Source of the DNA: Persicaria tinctoria
Taxonomy: Eukaryota > Streptophyta > Magnoliopsida > Caryophyllales > Polygonaceae
Assembly (NCBI GenBank): GCA_037127255.1
Contig: JBANSL010000016.1
Location: 3,536,501-3,600,500, forward strand
DNA: 64,000 nucleotides
Direction: 5' to 3'
Positions 24,012 to 33,797 of the stretch are shown here, piece after piece (the stretch's first letter is position 1; each line of letters begins with the position of its first letter). Made by a program: the position numbers and the translations under genes. The notes under the pieces were generated by a model. That model saw nothing but the letters and a program-made list of their open reading frames with translations. It ran no database searches and had not been told where the DNA came from.

Positions 24012-25244
24012 ATGTATCTATCGATGGCGCCAAAAGTTACAAGGAGGAGTGGGGTTGATCGTTATCTCCCTGAAGAAATCGTAATTGAGATCCTGTTACG
24101 GTCCTCATTCAAATCCATTCTCAAATGTAAGCGATTGTCAAAGGAGTTGAAAAATCTGATCTGCGATCCCAAGTTTTTCAACCGCTACAAGCCGAAGAGA
24201 AGTAGGGCTTTGTTCTTCGCTTGGAACAGACTCTACTGCATAGTGGTACAGCACCCCAACGAGCTCATCATCAATGGCGATGTTAACCCTCCCTTTATGG
24301 TGCAAGAGATCCCCATCGGATCGAAATATACGGCTGCCTACGACCACTATCATCGGAAAGCACATCAACTTCTGAATTCGGGATCAGCCGACAGCATAGC
24401 GTGTTTCAAGTCGCACATGGGCCCCTTCGTTTGCTACAACCTGTTCTCCGGAGGAGTTCCATTCCAAGTGGAAGATCCCCCGATACATCCACAAAGCTCC
24501 GATTCCTGGCTCTGTTATGGATTCGGTTATGATCATGGTGCCGATGATTACAAGATCATAGTCGTCGCTAAGGAGGGACAAGTCGGCAGCGGCTGGATTC
24601 ACAGCTTGAGAAATAAGGGCTGGGAGCCCATCCAAGGCTTTCCGGAGGACTATAAGGATGGGTCGTCGTACGACTGGCCATCCTCTCAAGGTTGCTGCTT
24701 CAACGGCGTCCTTCATTGGGTCGTCATTAAGAAGAGATCGAGATTGAGGGAGGTGATGATAGTTACCTATGATCTGCATACTGGTAGCTTCGGCCAACTA
24801 TCGGCTGCTCTGGCTTATCATCCCGAACAGGCTGGTTGGACACAGCAAACATTCCTTGCTGCACATCTAGTCGAATTGAACGGACAACTGTGTTTTGCTT
24901 GTGATACCATGTTTGAGTTTGAGTTCGAGTTTGAGGACTTTGATGATGGCAGGCAGCTGCAGGACAGGTATAAGTTTGATCTATGGCTGATGAAGAACGA
25001 CACCAATTGTTGGGAAAAGTTGGTAAGCATCGACGTGATAACCCAGCGCGAGCTGGCCATCAACTGGAAATTGGCGAAGCCCGCTGTTCTCCATGAATGC
25101 GGAGATGGCAGAAGAGCAGTGTTGTATGTATGCCACGACGGGAGGATGTTTTGGTGCGACAACAAGGCCAACAAGATACAAGTCATACATCCTGCTACTT
25201 GGCACAGGGAACTCAATTTCCGAAAACAAGACTTTGATTTTTAG
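24012..25244 (+). CDS. F-box protein, copy 2 (410 aa, intronless)
   Basis: A predicted SCF ubiquitin-ligase adaptor, uninterrupted from the ATG at 24012; an alternative ATG four codons on gives MAPKVTRRS. The F-box spans about residues 20-62, followed by an F-box-associated domain with GRRAVLYVCHDGRMFWCD near the end. The first two thirds look identical to copy 1, while the final third, with FEFEFEFEDFDDGRQLQ, follows copy 3 (46103-47335). The promoter region was altered by the 22095-23948 insertion, which ends about 60 bp upstream of the start codon, so expression may differ from the other copies. Confidence 0.85.
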   Translation: MYLSMAPKVTRRSGVDRYLPEEIVIEILLRSSFKSILKCKRLSKELKNLICDPKFFNRYKPKRSRALFFAWNRLYCIVVQHPNELIINGDVNPPFMVQEIPIGSKYTAAYDHYHRKAHQLLNSGSADSIACFKSHMGPFVCYNLFSGGVPFQVEDPPIHPQSSDSWLCYGFGYDHGADDYKIIVVAKEGQVGSGWIHSLRNKGWEPIQGFPEDYKDGSSYDWPSSQGCCFNGVLHWVVIKKRSRLREVMIVTYDLHTGSFGQLSAALAYHPEQAGWTQQTFLAAHLVELNGQLCFACDTMFEFEFEFEDFDDGRQLQDRYKFDLWLMKNDTNCWEKLVSIDVITQRELAINWKLAKPAVLHECGDGRRAVLYVCHDGRMFWCDNKANKIQVIHPATWHRELNFRKQDFDF

Positions 25245-25682
25245 TGCTAGTGTGGCAAAGGGAAACGAAATGAATGTAGTTAAAACATATATATGTAGTT
25301 CACAACTGTGAGTTCGTATGGGACGGAGTTAATAAATTTGCTAAAATTATAAACTGTTGGTAAAAATAGTTATAAATTTAAACAACAAGATAATCTCTGT
25401 ACGAGATGAAAAACAGTTTATTTGTAAAAAATGGAGTTTATTTGGTTTTTATTAGGGGTATTGTGGTACTTTCAAACCAAATAAGATAAAAGAGAAGGGA
25501 TAAAATAGTAATTATGGAAAAAAAACTCAAAATAAGCTTCAATCTGCATTATTTTTAAACCTTTTTTTAACTGATTATAACTTATTTGTTGTTTCCATAC
25601 ACCTTTTAAACCGATTTATTTTTTTAACAGCTAATAATTTCACTCTTTCAACACTGTACGTACTTTAGTAATTATTCTGAGT
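25245..25682. other. Copy 2 downstream flank with extra sequence
   Basis: No gene. The flank matches copy 1 up to gttcacaact (about 25308), departs for about 350 bp of AT-rich sequence, then resumes with gtaattattct near 25668. The extra piece could be a small MITE; no convincing terminal repeats were found. Confidence 0.45.
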
Positions 25683-26818
25683 ATTCATTTAACGGACCAG
25701 TCGATTCGAGACCAGCTGGGTTGGATACATACGAGTGATGGTCTGTTTACGGTGAAATCAGCGTACCATATTATTATGGATGGGTTGCCTGGTCCGTCTG
25801 ATGGGAGGCCGATGAGGACATTGTGGAAAAAAATCTGGAACTTTAGTGTGCCCCCGAGAGTGAAGAACTTCTTGTGGAGAGCAAGGAAGGGAATTCTGCC
25901 ATGTAAAGCCAATCTCTACAGAAGGAAGATCACGCAGGATCCTTGGTGTGAGTTGTGCGGGCGCGAGGAGGATGAGATTCACGCCTTATATGAGTGCAAG
26001 TCGGCAAGAGAAATCTGGAATTTGGAACCTGGGTTAAGCAAGAAAAGTGGGCGGCAAGGGAGAATTAGAGATCGGATTGAAGCTGCGGGGAATAAGTTGA
26101 GCGCCGATGAGCAAACGGCATGGGCTACATCACTGTGTGGTATATGGAGGGCTCGGAATGTAAGGCTCTTTGAAGGAAAGGAGGTGAGAGCGGAAGCTAT
26201 TTGGGAGGAAAGCTGGAGGACAGCAGAGAACATGAGCAGAATGGAAGGAAGAAGGGGGAGTATAAGGGAGGTTCAAGGTTAAGGAGGGAAAATGAGGCCT
26301 CGATGGTCGGTACCGCCAAGAGGATTCATCAAGCTAAACTGCGATGCGTCGGTCGATCCCGAAAGAGGAAATGGAGTGGGTGTGGTAGCGCGAGACGACA
26401 AGGGTGAATTATGCTTTGCAGCTGCGAGATCGGTGAATTGCGCGTCAGCACCAGTCGAGGCGGAAGCAGAGGCTGTTGGGTGGGTTGTGCAGCTAGCGAT
26501 CCGGGAAGGGCTCTCACACGTAGTGATTGAAAGTGATTGCTTGGAGGTGGTCAGGTGCCTTCAAAAGCGGACGGAGGCAAGGTCGGCGACGGGGAATGCG
26601 CTTAGAAGAGTTGTTGAAATGGCGAGCAATATACAGGTGTGCAGCTGGACTTACGTGAGAAGGACAGGGAATGGAGCTGCTCATCTCCTAGCTTCGTTAC
26701 GGCTGGATGTACAGTTATTTGATTTTAATGATTCCTTTACAAACTCTAGGCTTACAAGGGTGATGTTGGATGATTTGGTTGTTTAAGTTTATTGAAATGA
26801 TGGTTTATCAAAAAAAAA
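25683..26818 (+). pseudogene. 5'-truncated L1 LINE, C-terminal end of ORF2
   Basis: The frame starts mid-protein with RDQLGWIHTSDGLFTVKSAY, passes a zf-RVT zinc-binding region (PPRVKNFLWRARKG, then CELCGREEDEIHALYEC) and an RNase H-like domain (KLNCDASVDPERGNGVGVV, EAEAEAVGW). One TAA at 26280-26282 breaks it; the frame is otherwise kept to 26786. A short adenine tail follows at 26810-26818. No target duplication is seen; relative to copy 1 about 20 bp of the target appear lost. It inserted in the 3' flank of F-box copy 2. Confidence 0.85.
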
Positions 26819-27060
26819 TACAGATTTTGCTTTTCCAATCCTATCTATACCTTGTATTTCTGCACAACTAACTAACTTCTTGCCCGTGTATCTATATAGT
26901 TTCGATCGGTTGTGCTTAATTAGATTGTGTTATTTTCCGATCGAGTGTCCATCGATTCGATGTATTGGCTTGCTAGCAAGCTAGCTTTGCGGATTGCCAT
27001 TTTCGATCTCTTAACGTACTTAACTTTGCTCGACGATATCTCGTTTTAATTCATTAATTA
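26819..27060. other. Shared 3' flank of F-box block, copy 2
   Basis: Matches 11105-11350 and the reverse complement of 45725-45955 nearly base for base. The similarity stops near ttaattcattaat at 27060, so unlike copies 1 and 3 no peroxidase fragment follows. Confidence 0.7.
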
Positions 27061-28057
27061 GATTGTGTCACCCACTTTTTTGCGGATTTTTAACCCGCAA
27101 AATTAATGCGGGTAAAGTTAGTAGAACGGGTACCCGTGGATTATTTTCAGCCCTACTAACGATGATGGACTAAATTAAGCAAATTCATGATTACATTATG
27201 CAGAAGACTCATCCAACAGTTTCACCATTTTAATGATTTTGGAGTTTTTAGAGAATTTTGACCTATTTTTTATGCAACAGATTTCCCATCCTATTCTCTA
27301 AAATGGAGAAGCAGCAAGAAAAATAGGAGGGATTCTCTAAATCTACAGCATTCTTCAAACTAAATGATTCTTCAAATCTTCGAAATGAGGGAGTCGTTGG
27401 AGTTAAAACAAAAGTAACTTGAAAAATATGCATTTTATTTTCTATTTTAGGAAAATTTTAGAGAAGCTGTTGGAGGTGGTCTAAAAAGAGCGAGATCTGG
27501 ACCTTAAACTATTCAAAATATCACGTGTGGTTTTATTTTTGGGGGGTATGTCCCCTTGATGTACGATTTTTACCGTTCTGATGATAATGGTAAGACGATT
27601 GATTGAGATAAGGGGTAATTTGCATGCTTAACATGGGGCATTAGCAAATGATGATTGAACTAAAAAAATAAAGGGAAATTCCATTTGTTACCCTTCTAAT
27701 TTATTCAATTCCGGATGGTGCCCAATTTTTTTCAATTTCCGGTTGGTGCCATTGTACTCTTACAAAAGTCCAGCCCGTGCCCTTAAGTGGTGCCCCTGTT
27801 AACTCTGTTAATTTTGAAGAGAAAAAAAAAACTCATTTTAATTAAGTGGCTGAGAAATTTATAGGAAAAAGGAAATAGAGAGATGGAGATTACTAAAGGG
27901 GGGAAAAGATTCACTCAACAAGAAGGCCTTGTTCATTATCAAAATCAAATTGCAAGCAGGCCTGGTTGATGATCAATAGTTCTCTATCCATCTCCGTCCA
28001 TCTCTTTCAGGTACCCATTTCAAAACCCCGCCCGAAAATGAAAAACAAAAATCAGAG
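27061..28057. other. Intergenic, no gene supported
   Basis: Low-complexity AT-rich DNA. A stretch at 27080-27150 (acccgcaaaattaatgcggg) is a small inverted repeat resembling the hAT family at 7306. Nothing coding is seen. Confidence 0.5.
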
Positions 28058-28922
28058 CCTCTCATAGCATCTTCTCCGTATGCTAGAATAGCCAAGGAAA
28101 ATAGCCTACCAAAAGAGAATATTCTCTTTTGGCCTATTAAATGTTTTTGTTGTTCTCACCGTATGCCAAATTTGGCAGACAAATTTTCTATAAAAACTCA
28201 TGTAATTTAGAATTTTCATACTCATTTCCGTCACTGGATTCTATCGTTATCCTTTCGATTTGAATCAACAATGAATTCTTCTCAAATATCATCATCATCT
28301 CACTCTTCAAATGAAACTATTGAGATTTCTAATTCAATCTTTGATTCATTTGAACAGGATCAAAATGTCTTACATCGTATGTATGCTAATAACAATCTTA
28401 TTTATGCAATAATAATTCAAATATGTCAAATATTATTGTCATATCAAAGAATTCTTGAATATCTTAACAATACTACAAATTTTATTTTTAATTGGAAATC
28501 ATAACTATATAATATATAGATTTATAATTGTATCATTTATAAATTTACTTCATACTCCATTATGGTTTTGATGTGTTTTGGGATTTTTTATTATTATTTT
28601 CAAATATAGTAATTTATGCAACTCGATATTTATTTATGAGATATGATTTTGATGAAGATGTAATAATATAAAATGAATATGTTTTTCTAAAGATATTAAT
28701 TATTTATGCAAATATAATCCAAACATATTAAATATTATAGTCATATCAAAGAACTCGTCGATATCTTTACAAACTATAACTTTTAGTTTTGATAAAAATT
28801 ATAATTAGAGGGACTTATATACAATTAATTGTGTGATTTATAAATTTATATTAATAATGAACAATTAAAAATAAATAAATAAAATGGTGGAATTCATATT
28901 TTATAACCTATGGTGGGAGATG
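28058..28922 (+). mobile_element. Possible small DNA transposon with a 77-aa frame
   Basis: The left part (agcatcttctccgtatgc) and the reverse complement of the right end (ggcatctcccaccataggtt) look like degenerate terminal inverted repeats. A 77-codon frame at 28271-28504 starts MNSSQISSSSHSSNETIE and matches no family I recognise. A segment of about 140 bp at 28397-28540 recurs imperfectly at about 28710-28850. Target duplications are not clear because copia 3 is inserted at the right edge. This is a tentative call. Confidence 0.3.
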
Positions 28923-28927
28923 CCCTC

Positions 28928-29068
28928 TGATAGATTACATAGGTTTCATATTGTATAGTGGGCTAAAAGCCCGTTAAGGCCCAATACCTGTGTAACCTAT
29001 ATATATATGTTATATCAATGAATGGAAACCCTCAAGGAGGACATTACAATCAATCTCATGATCTCACA
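28928..29068 (+). repeat. 5' LTR of copia 3
   Basis: 141 bp, one difference (c for t near 29042) from 33652-33792. Confidence 0.95.
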
Positions 29069-29245
29069 TGGTATCACAGCCTAAGATCCAAAGACCCAAA
29101 TTTTTCTCTCTCCCCTTCTTCTAAAAACCCTAGCCTCCCCCCCCTCTCCTTAGGCCGCCCCTCACCCCTCTCGGCCACCCCTAGCCGAGATCAGTCCGCC
29201 ACCTCCCCCTTGTGCTGCCACCCTTTTTCCCCCGTCGTCCCCAGG

Positions 29246-29318
29246 CGCGCCCGCGTCGTGCTCAGCGCGCCCGCGTCGCCCTCAGCGCGCCCACGTTGTC
29301 CTCAGCGCGCCCGTGTCA
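29246..29318 (+). repeat. GC-rich minisatellite in copia 3 leader
   Basis: Four imperfect units of about 18-21 bp built on agcgcgcccgcgtc lie between the primer site and the Gag ATG. A related repeat is in the coding linker at 31922-32036. Confidence 0.8.
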
Positions 29319-29368
29319 CCAGCCCTTCTCCCTCTCCACGCCGCCCTTAGCCCTCTCTTCTCGTCCCC

Positions 29369-31852
29369 ATGGCTAACCCACAACCTACCGACCCTATTAA
29401 GCCGCCCTACCATTCCGCCCTAACCATCTCCAACATCAAAAATTGCATCCCTATCATTCTTGATCATGAGTCCAGTACCTACACCATGTGGTCGCACCTC
29501 TTCACGACCCATGTTAAGGCTCATAAAGTCCTCCACCACATTGACTCCTCCGCTAACCGCCCTACAAGCGAAAACGACGATCTCTTCGCTCAACTTGACA
29601 CCATTGTTCTTCAATGGATCTTTAACACCATCTCAAAAGATCTATTGACCACCATCCTTGACCCCAAAGACAACGCCTTGAAAGATTGGAAGAAACTTCA
29701 GGATCTCTTTCAAGACAACAAGTCCACCCGTGCTGTCTATCTCGAGCACGAATTCTCAAGTTGCAAGCTTTCCTCCTTTCCGTCGATATCTGCCTACTGT
29801 CAGCACATCAAGACCCTAGCTGATCAGCTCGAAGCTGTCGACTCCAAACCCAGTGCCACCCGTCTTGTTCTTCAGGTTCTCTCTGGTCTCCCTTCTGAAT
29901 ACAACGCTGCTGCTACTCATATTCAGCAGACAGAGCCTCTCCCTACATTCGAGAAGACCCGGTCTCAACTGATCCTGGAGGAGACTCGCCTTCACCGTCA
30001 GACAACCAACGCCGCCAAAGACAAGACGGCGTTGGTCTCATCCAGTGACATCATCGAGCAACTCGCCCTCCAGCCTGGCAGCAGCAACGATCAGCAAGGA
30101 CCTAGAGGCGGCGGCCGCAGTGGCGGGCGCAGCCGCGGCCGCGGCAGAGGCCGCGGCGGCCGCAGCAACTGGCGCCCGCAGCAAAACGATAACCGCCACC
30201 CCTCTTGGTACCCCAACCCTGGCTACCCTCCTTGGATGCCCTATGGCTACCCCGGTGCGTCGTTTCGTGGACCTGCCCCATATCCCAACCGCCAGCAGGG
30301 CTTGTTGGGTCCTGCTCCCCGTCCATCGTCCGATCAGGCATACCCGACTGATGTGCACAACGCCTTCTCTTCCATGCAGCTGACACCTCCTGACGGATCT
30401 TGGTACATGGACACTGGCGCTACCTCTCATATGACGAACTCCTCAGGTACTCTCTCATCTCTTTCTTTTAAGGGTCCTGCTCATTCTATTATCGTTGGCA
30501 ACGGTGGTCGCCTTGCTACTTCGGGCATTGGCCACACCACACTACCAACCCCTACCAATCCTTTGCACCTAAACAATGTCCTTATTGCCCCCAAACTTGT
30601 CAAAAACCTTATCTCTGTCCGTCGGTTTACCACTGACAATGATGTTTCTCTTGAGTTTGATCCGTTTGGTTTCTCTGTGAAGGATCTTACTACGGGGGTT
30701 ACTCGCCTGAGATGTAATAGCACTGGGGAGCTCTATCCTGTGTCGTCGCCTTCACCATCCAGCCCGTCAAGTCCAGTCGCCCTCTCGGCATCATCATCCA
30801 GTCTTTGGCATGCTCGTCTTGGTCATCCCAGTCCTGCAGTTTTAGATTTACTTCGTTCTAAGAGTCTTGTCGTTTGTAATAAAGCGCACCGCTCTAGTTT
30901 ATGTTCGTCTTGTCAGTTAGGCAAGCATGCCAGACTTCCGTTTCAGCGATCTTTAAACGCTACTTTCGCACCTTTTGATATTATTCATAGTGATATTTGG
31001 ACATCTCCTGTGCCTAGCAAGGAGGGTCATAAGTATTACCTTTTGTTTCAGGATGATTTTACACACTTCTTATGGGTTTTCCCTTTGCACTTTAAATCTC
31101 AAGTGTTTCCTATCTTTGCCAAATTCCACGCTTACATCAAAACACATTTTCACGCCTCTGTCAAGTGTTTCCAATGCGACAATGGCCGCGAATTTGACAA
31201 CAAGGATTTTCACACTTTCTTTAATACCAATGGAATCTCCTATCGCTTGTCCTGCCCCTACACCTCTCAACAAAATGGCAAAGTCGAACGAATCATCCGA
31301 ACCATTACCAATATGATGCGCACCCTTCTTTTCCACGCATCCATTCCCCTCCTTTATTGGCCGTATGCCTTGGCCACCACATGCTACCTCCTCAACATAC
31401 TCCCCTCAACCACCATCAACCATCGCTCACCGTTTCAGGCATTGTATTGCACTATGCCTATATATGATCACCTTCGTACCTTTGGTTGCTTATGCTTCCC
31501 TAATCAGTCATCCACTGCCCCCCACAAGCTTCACCCACGTTCCACCCCTTGTGTCTTTCTTGGCTACCCGTTTGATCATCGCGGTTACATTTGCCTCGAT
31601 ATCAAGACTCACAAGATCATTCTCTCTCGCCATGTCACCTTTGATGAGTCGCGATTTCCCTTCGCGTCTCCCACACCCCCTGTGTCGTCCACAGAGTCTG
31701 AGTCACCATTTCCTCACTTCATTCTTCCCCAGAGCTCTCCCGGTGCTCCTGTGTCTCCCCCTCCCCCCCCCCCCCCCCGCCACCATCCATCACCAGACCT
31801 CACACCCGCAGCGTCTCCGGTGTCTTCAGACCCCGACAGATCGTCTCCATGA
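29369..31852 (+). CDS. copia 3 Gag-protease-integrase (frame 1 of 2)
   Basis: The frame starts at ATG 29369 (MANPQPTD) and encodes 827 aa. Gag is the UBN2-type domain (about residues 20-210) with a glycine/arginine-rich basic stretch near 245-270 in place of a zinc knuckle. Protease is WYMDTGATSHMT (about 346-357). Integrase has an HHCC zinc region (HARLGHPS to CSSCQLGKH) and the catalytic set DIWTSP, CDNGREFD and NGKVERIIRT. The last 30 or so residues after the cytosine run (31763-31778) are probably out of frame, because the other frame there reads TRSVSGVFRPRQ, the usual copia linker signature. It therefore ends prematurely by one base of slippage. Confidence 0.85.
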   Translation: MANPQPTDPIKPPYHSALTISNIKNCIPIILDHESSTYTMWSHLFTTHVKAHKVLHHIDSSANRPTSENDDLFAQLDTIVLQWIFNTISKDLLTTILDPKDNALKDWKKLQDLFQDNKSTRAVYLEHEFSSCKLSSFPSISAYCQHIKTLADQLEAVDSKPSATRLVLQVLSGLPSEYNAAATHIQQTEPLPTFEKTRSQLILEETRLHRQTTNAAKDKTALVSSSDIIEQLALQPGSSNDQQGPRGGGRSGGRSRGRGRGRGGRSNWRPQQNDNRHPSWYPNPGYPPWMPYGYPGASFRGPAPYPNRQQGLLGPAPRPSSDQAYPTDVHNAFSSMQLTPPDGSWYMDTGATSHMTNSSGTLSSLSFKGPAHSIIVGNGGRLATSGIGHTTLPTPTNPLHLNNVLIAPKLVKNLISVRRFTTDNDVSLEFDPFGFSVKDLTTGVTRLRCNSTGELYPVSSPSPSSPSSPVALSASSSSLWHARLGHPSPAVLDLLRSKSLVVCNKAHRSSLCSSCQLGKHARLPFQRSLNATFAPFDIIHSDIWTSPVPSKEGHKYYLLFQDDFTHFLWVFPLHFKSQVFPIFAKFHAYIKTHFHASVKCFQCDNGREFDNKDFHTFFNTNGISYRLSCPYTSQQNGKVERIIRTITNMMRTLLFHASIPLLYWPYALATTCYLLNILPSTTINHRSPFQALYCTMPIYDHLRTFGCLCFPNQSSTAPHKLHPRSTPCVFLGYPFDHRGYICLDIKTHKIILSRHVTFDESRFPFASPTPPVSSTESESPFPHFILPQSSPGAPVSPPPPPPPRHHPSPDLTPAASPVSSDPDRSSP

Positions 31853-33654
31853 CCACCGACCATCACCCCGCTATACACCCCACATCCCCTCCACCAACAT
31901 CCACGCCTCCCCTACGCGTGCCCGCGCCCCAAGTTGGCGCGCCCGCGTCCCGAGCTGGCGCGCCCGCGTCCCGTGCTGGCGCGCCCGCGTCCCGTGCTGG
32001 CGCGCCCGCGTCCCGTGCTGGCGCGCCCGCGTCCTTAGCCTCTCCTGCCCCCATCTTTCCCGACTCCCTTTCACCCTCTACCTCCACCCAGACCTCCCTC
32101 TCCCCCGTTCCCACCTCCCACAAAACAGCCCTCCTAGACCCGAATTGGCAGGCGGCTATGCTCGACGAATACAGGGCCCTTACGAAGAATGGTACTTGGG
32201 TTCTTGTGCCTCGCCCTCCTGAGGCGAACGTCATTCGCTGTATGTGGCTCTTCCGTCACAAGTTCCGCTCTGATGGGACATTGGAGCGCTACAAGGCCCG
32301 TCTGGTGGTTAACGGTAGATCTCAACAGGCCGGTATTGATTGTGATGAGACCTTCAGCCCTGTGGTCAAGCCTGCCACTATCCGAGTGGTCCTGAGTCTG
32401 GCTCTGTCGCGCAACTGGGGCATCCATCAGCTGGATGTCAAGAACGCCTTTCTGCATGGTCATCTGAATGAGACGGTTTACATGTTTCAGCCTCCGGGGT
32501 TTGCTGATGCTGACCGTCCACAGCATGTCTGTCTCCTCAAGCGCTCTCTGTATGGTCTGAAACAGGCTCCACGAGCATGGTTCCAGCGGTTTGCTTCTCA
32601 TCTGCTCCGCTTGGGTTTCACTGGCAGCCGATCGGATACGTCTCTGTTTATCTATCGCAGAGGCTCGGACTTGGCTTTCCTGCTGCTCTATGTCGACGAC
32701 ATCATTCTCACCGCCTCTTCTGATGCTCTTCGAACGTCCATCGTCTCGAAGTTGAGTGCGGAATTCGCCATGTCTGATCTGGGTCCGCTGTCTTACTTCT
32801 TGGGGGTTGCCGTTCAGCGGCATGCGTCTGGTCTCTTTCTCTCACAGAGTAAGTATGCTGCTGAGATTGTTGCTCGGGCTAAGATGGTCAACTGTAATCC
32901 CGTCGCCACCCCAGTCGACACATCCAACAAGCTCAGTGCTCATTCTGGTCCTTTGGTTGACGATCCGACATTGTATAGGAGCCTCGCTGGTGCTCTTCAG
33001 TATCTCACTTTCACTAGGCCTGATATCAGTTATGCCGTTCAGCAGATCTGCTTGTTCATGCATGCCCCTAGGGAACCTCACTTTCAGGCTTTGAAGCGGA
33101 TCATTCGGTACATCAGCGGCACCCTAGAGCTCGGCACCACCATCACTCCTTCCTCTAGACTTGACCTTGTGGCTTACACTGATGCGGATTGGGGTGGTTG
33201 TCCAGACACACGTCGCTCCACGTCTGGTTACTGTGTCTTCCTCAATGACACTCTTGTGTCCTGGTCCGCTAAGCGTCAGTCCGTCGTGTCTTGCTCCAGC
33301 GCTGAAGCCGAGTACAGGGGTGTTGCCAACGTTGTCTCCGAGTGCTCTTGGCTCCGCAATCTCCTGCTTGAGCTACGATGCCCCTTGCAGAAGGCCACTC
33401 TGGTCTACACTGATAACGTCTCCGCCGTCTACTTGGCTAGCAACCCAGTCCAGCACCAACGCACGAAGCACATTGAGCTTGATCTCCACTTCGTCAGGGA
33501 CAAGGTTGCCATTGGACATGTCCGCGTTCTACATGTCCCGTCCTCCTATCAGTACGCTGATATATTCACAAAGGGTTTACCTAGACAGTTATTCATTGAT
33601 TTTCGATCCAGTCTCACTGTACGGACACCTCCCGTATCGACTGCGGGGGTTTGA
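31849..33654 (+). CDS. copia 3 reverse transcriptase-RNase H (frame 2 of 2)
   Basis: Open from before the cytosine run to the stop at 33654; the first ATG (31849) overlaps the stop of the upstream frame as ATGA. The protein contains five AGAPASR heptads, the RT domain (NAFLHGHLNETVYMFQPPGF, YVDDIILTAS) and copia RNase H (AYTDADWGGCPDTRRSTSGY, SSAEAEYRGV, ADIFTKGLP). All catalytic motifs look intact. In family members this is one polyprotein with the preceding frame, so either the polyprotein is broken by a base change in the C run or the two parts are made by slippage or reinitiation. Confidence 0.85.
   Translation: MTTDHHPAIHPTSPPPTSTPPLRVPAPQVGAPASRAGAPASRAGAPASRAGAPASRAGAPASLASPAPIFPDSLSPSTSTQTSLSPVPTSHKTALLDPNWQAAMLDEYRALTKNGTWVLVPRPPEANVIRCMWLFRHKFRSDGTLERYKARLVVNGRSQQAGIDCDETFSPVVKPATIRVVLSLALSRNWGIHQLDVKNAFLHGHLNETVYMFQPPGFADADRPQHVCLLKRSLYGLKQAPRAWFQRFASHLLRLGFTGSRSDTSLFIYRRGSDLAFLLLYVDDIILTASSDALRTSIVSKLSAEFAMSDLGPLSYFLGVAVQRHASGLFLSQSKYAAEIVARAKMVNCNPVATPVDTSNKLSAHSGPLVDDPTLYRSLAGALQYLTFTRPDISYAVQQICLFMHAPREPHFQALKRIIRYISGTLELGTTITPSSRLDLVAYTDADWGGCPDTRRSTSGYCVFLNDTLVSWSAKRQSVVSCSSAEAEYRGVANVVSECSWLRNLLLELRCPLQKATLVYTDNVSAVYLASNPVQHQRTKHIELDLHFVRDKVAIGHVRVLHVPSSYQYADIFTKGLPRQLFIDFRSSLTVRTPPVSTAGV
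31922..32036 (+). repeat. 21-bp minisatellite, about five copies
   Basis: The unit ctggcgcgcccgcgtcccg plus two bases repeats in frame and encodes AGAPASR heptads in the integrase-RT linker of copia 3. Confidence 0.95.
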
Positions 33655-33792
33655 TAGATTACATAGGTTTCATATTGTATAGTGGGCTAAAAGCCCGTTA
33701 AGGCCCAATACCTGTGTAACCTATATATATATGTTATATCAATGAATGGAAACCCTCAAGGAGGATATTACAATCAATCTCATGATCTCACA
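33652..33792 (+). repeat. 3' LTR of copia 3
   Basis: 141 bp, one base different from the 5' LTR, followed by the target duplication ccctc. Confidence 0.95.
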
Positions 33793-33797
33793 CCCTC

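Larger units (their letters stand above)
28928..33792 (+). mobile_element. Ty1/copia LTR retrotransposon 3, complete and young
   Basis: A 4865-bp element with 141-bp LTRs differing at one base and a perfect target duplication ccctc (28923-28927 and 33793-33797). LTRs run TGATAG...CTCACA. The primer binding site tggtatcacagcc begins at 29069 and the polypurine tract ctgcggggg lies before 33652. All copia domains are present. The only defect seen is a one-base frame change at a cytosine run, dividing gag-pol into two overlapping frames. It belongs to a different copia lineage from elements 1 and 2: Gag lacks a zinc knuckle and has a glycine/arginine-rich tail. Confidence 0.95.

Noticed and set aside
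29018..29350. A 110-codon leader protein upstream of copia 3 Gag
   Set aside because: It starts inside the 5' LTR, is low complexity, and covers the GC-rich minisatellite; no conserved content.
31365..32222. 285-codon frame over the copia 3 integrase and linker
   Set aside because: It is the third frame of a coding region; it has no motifs, and the repeated heptad in it is just the minisatellite.
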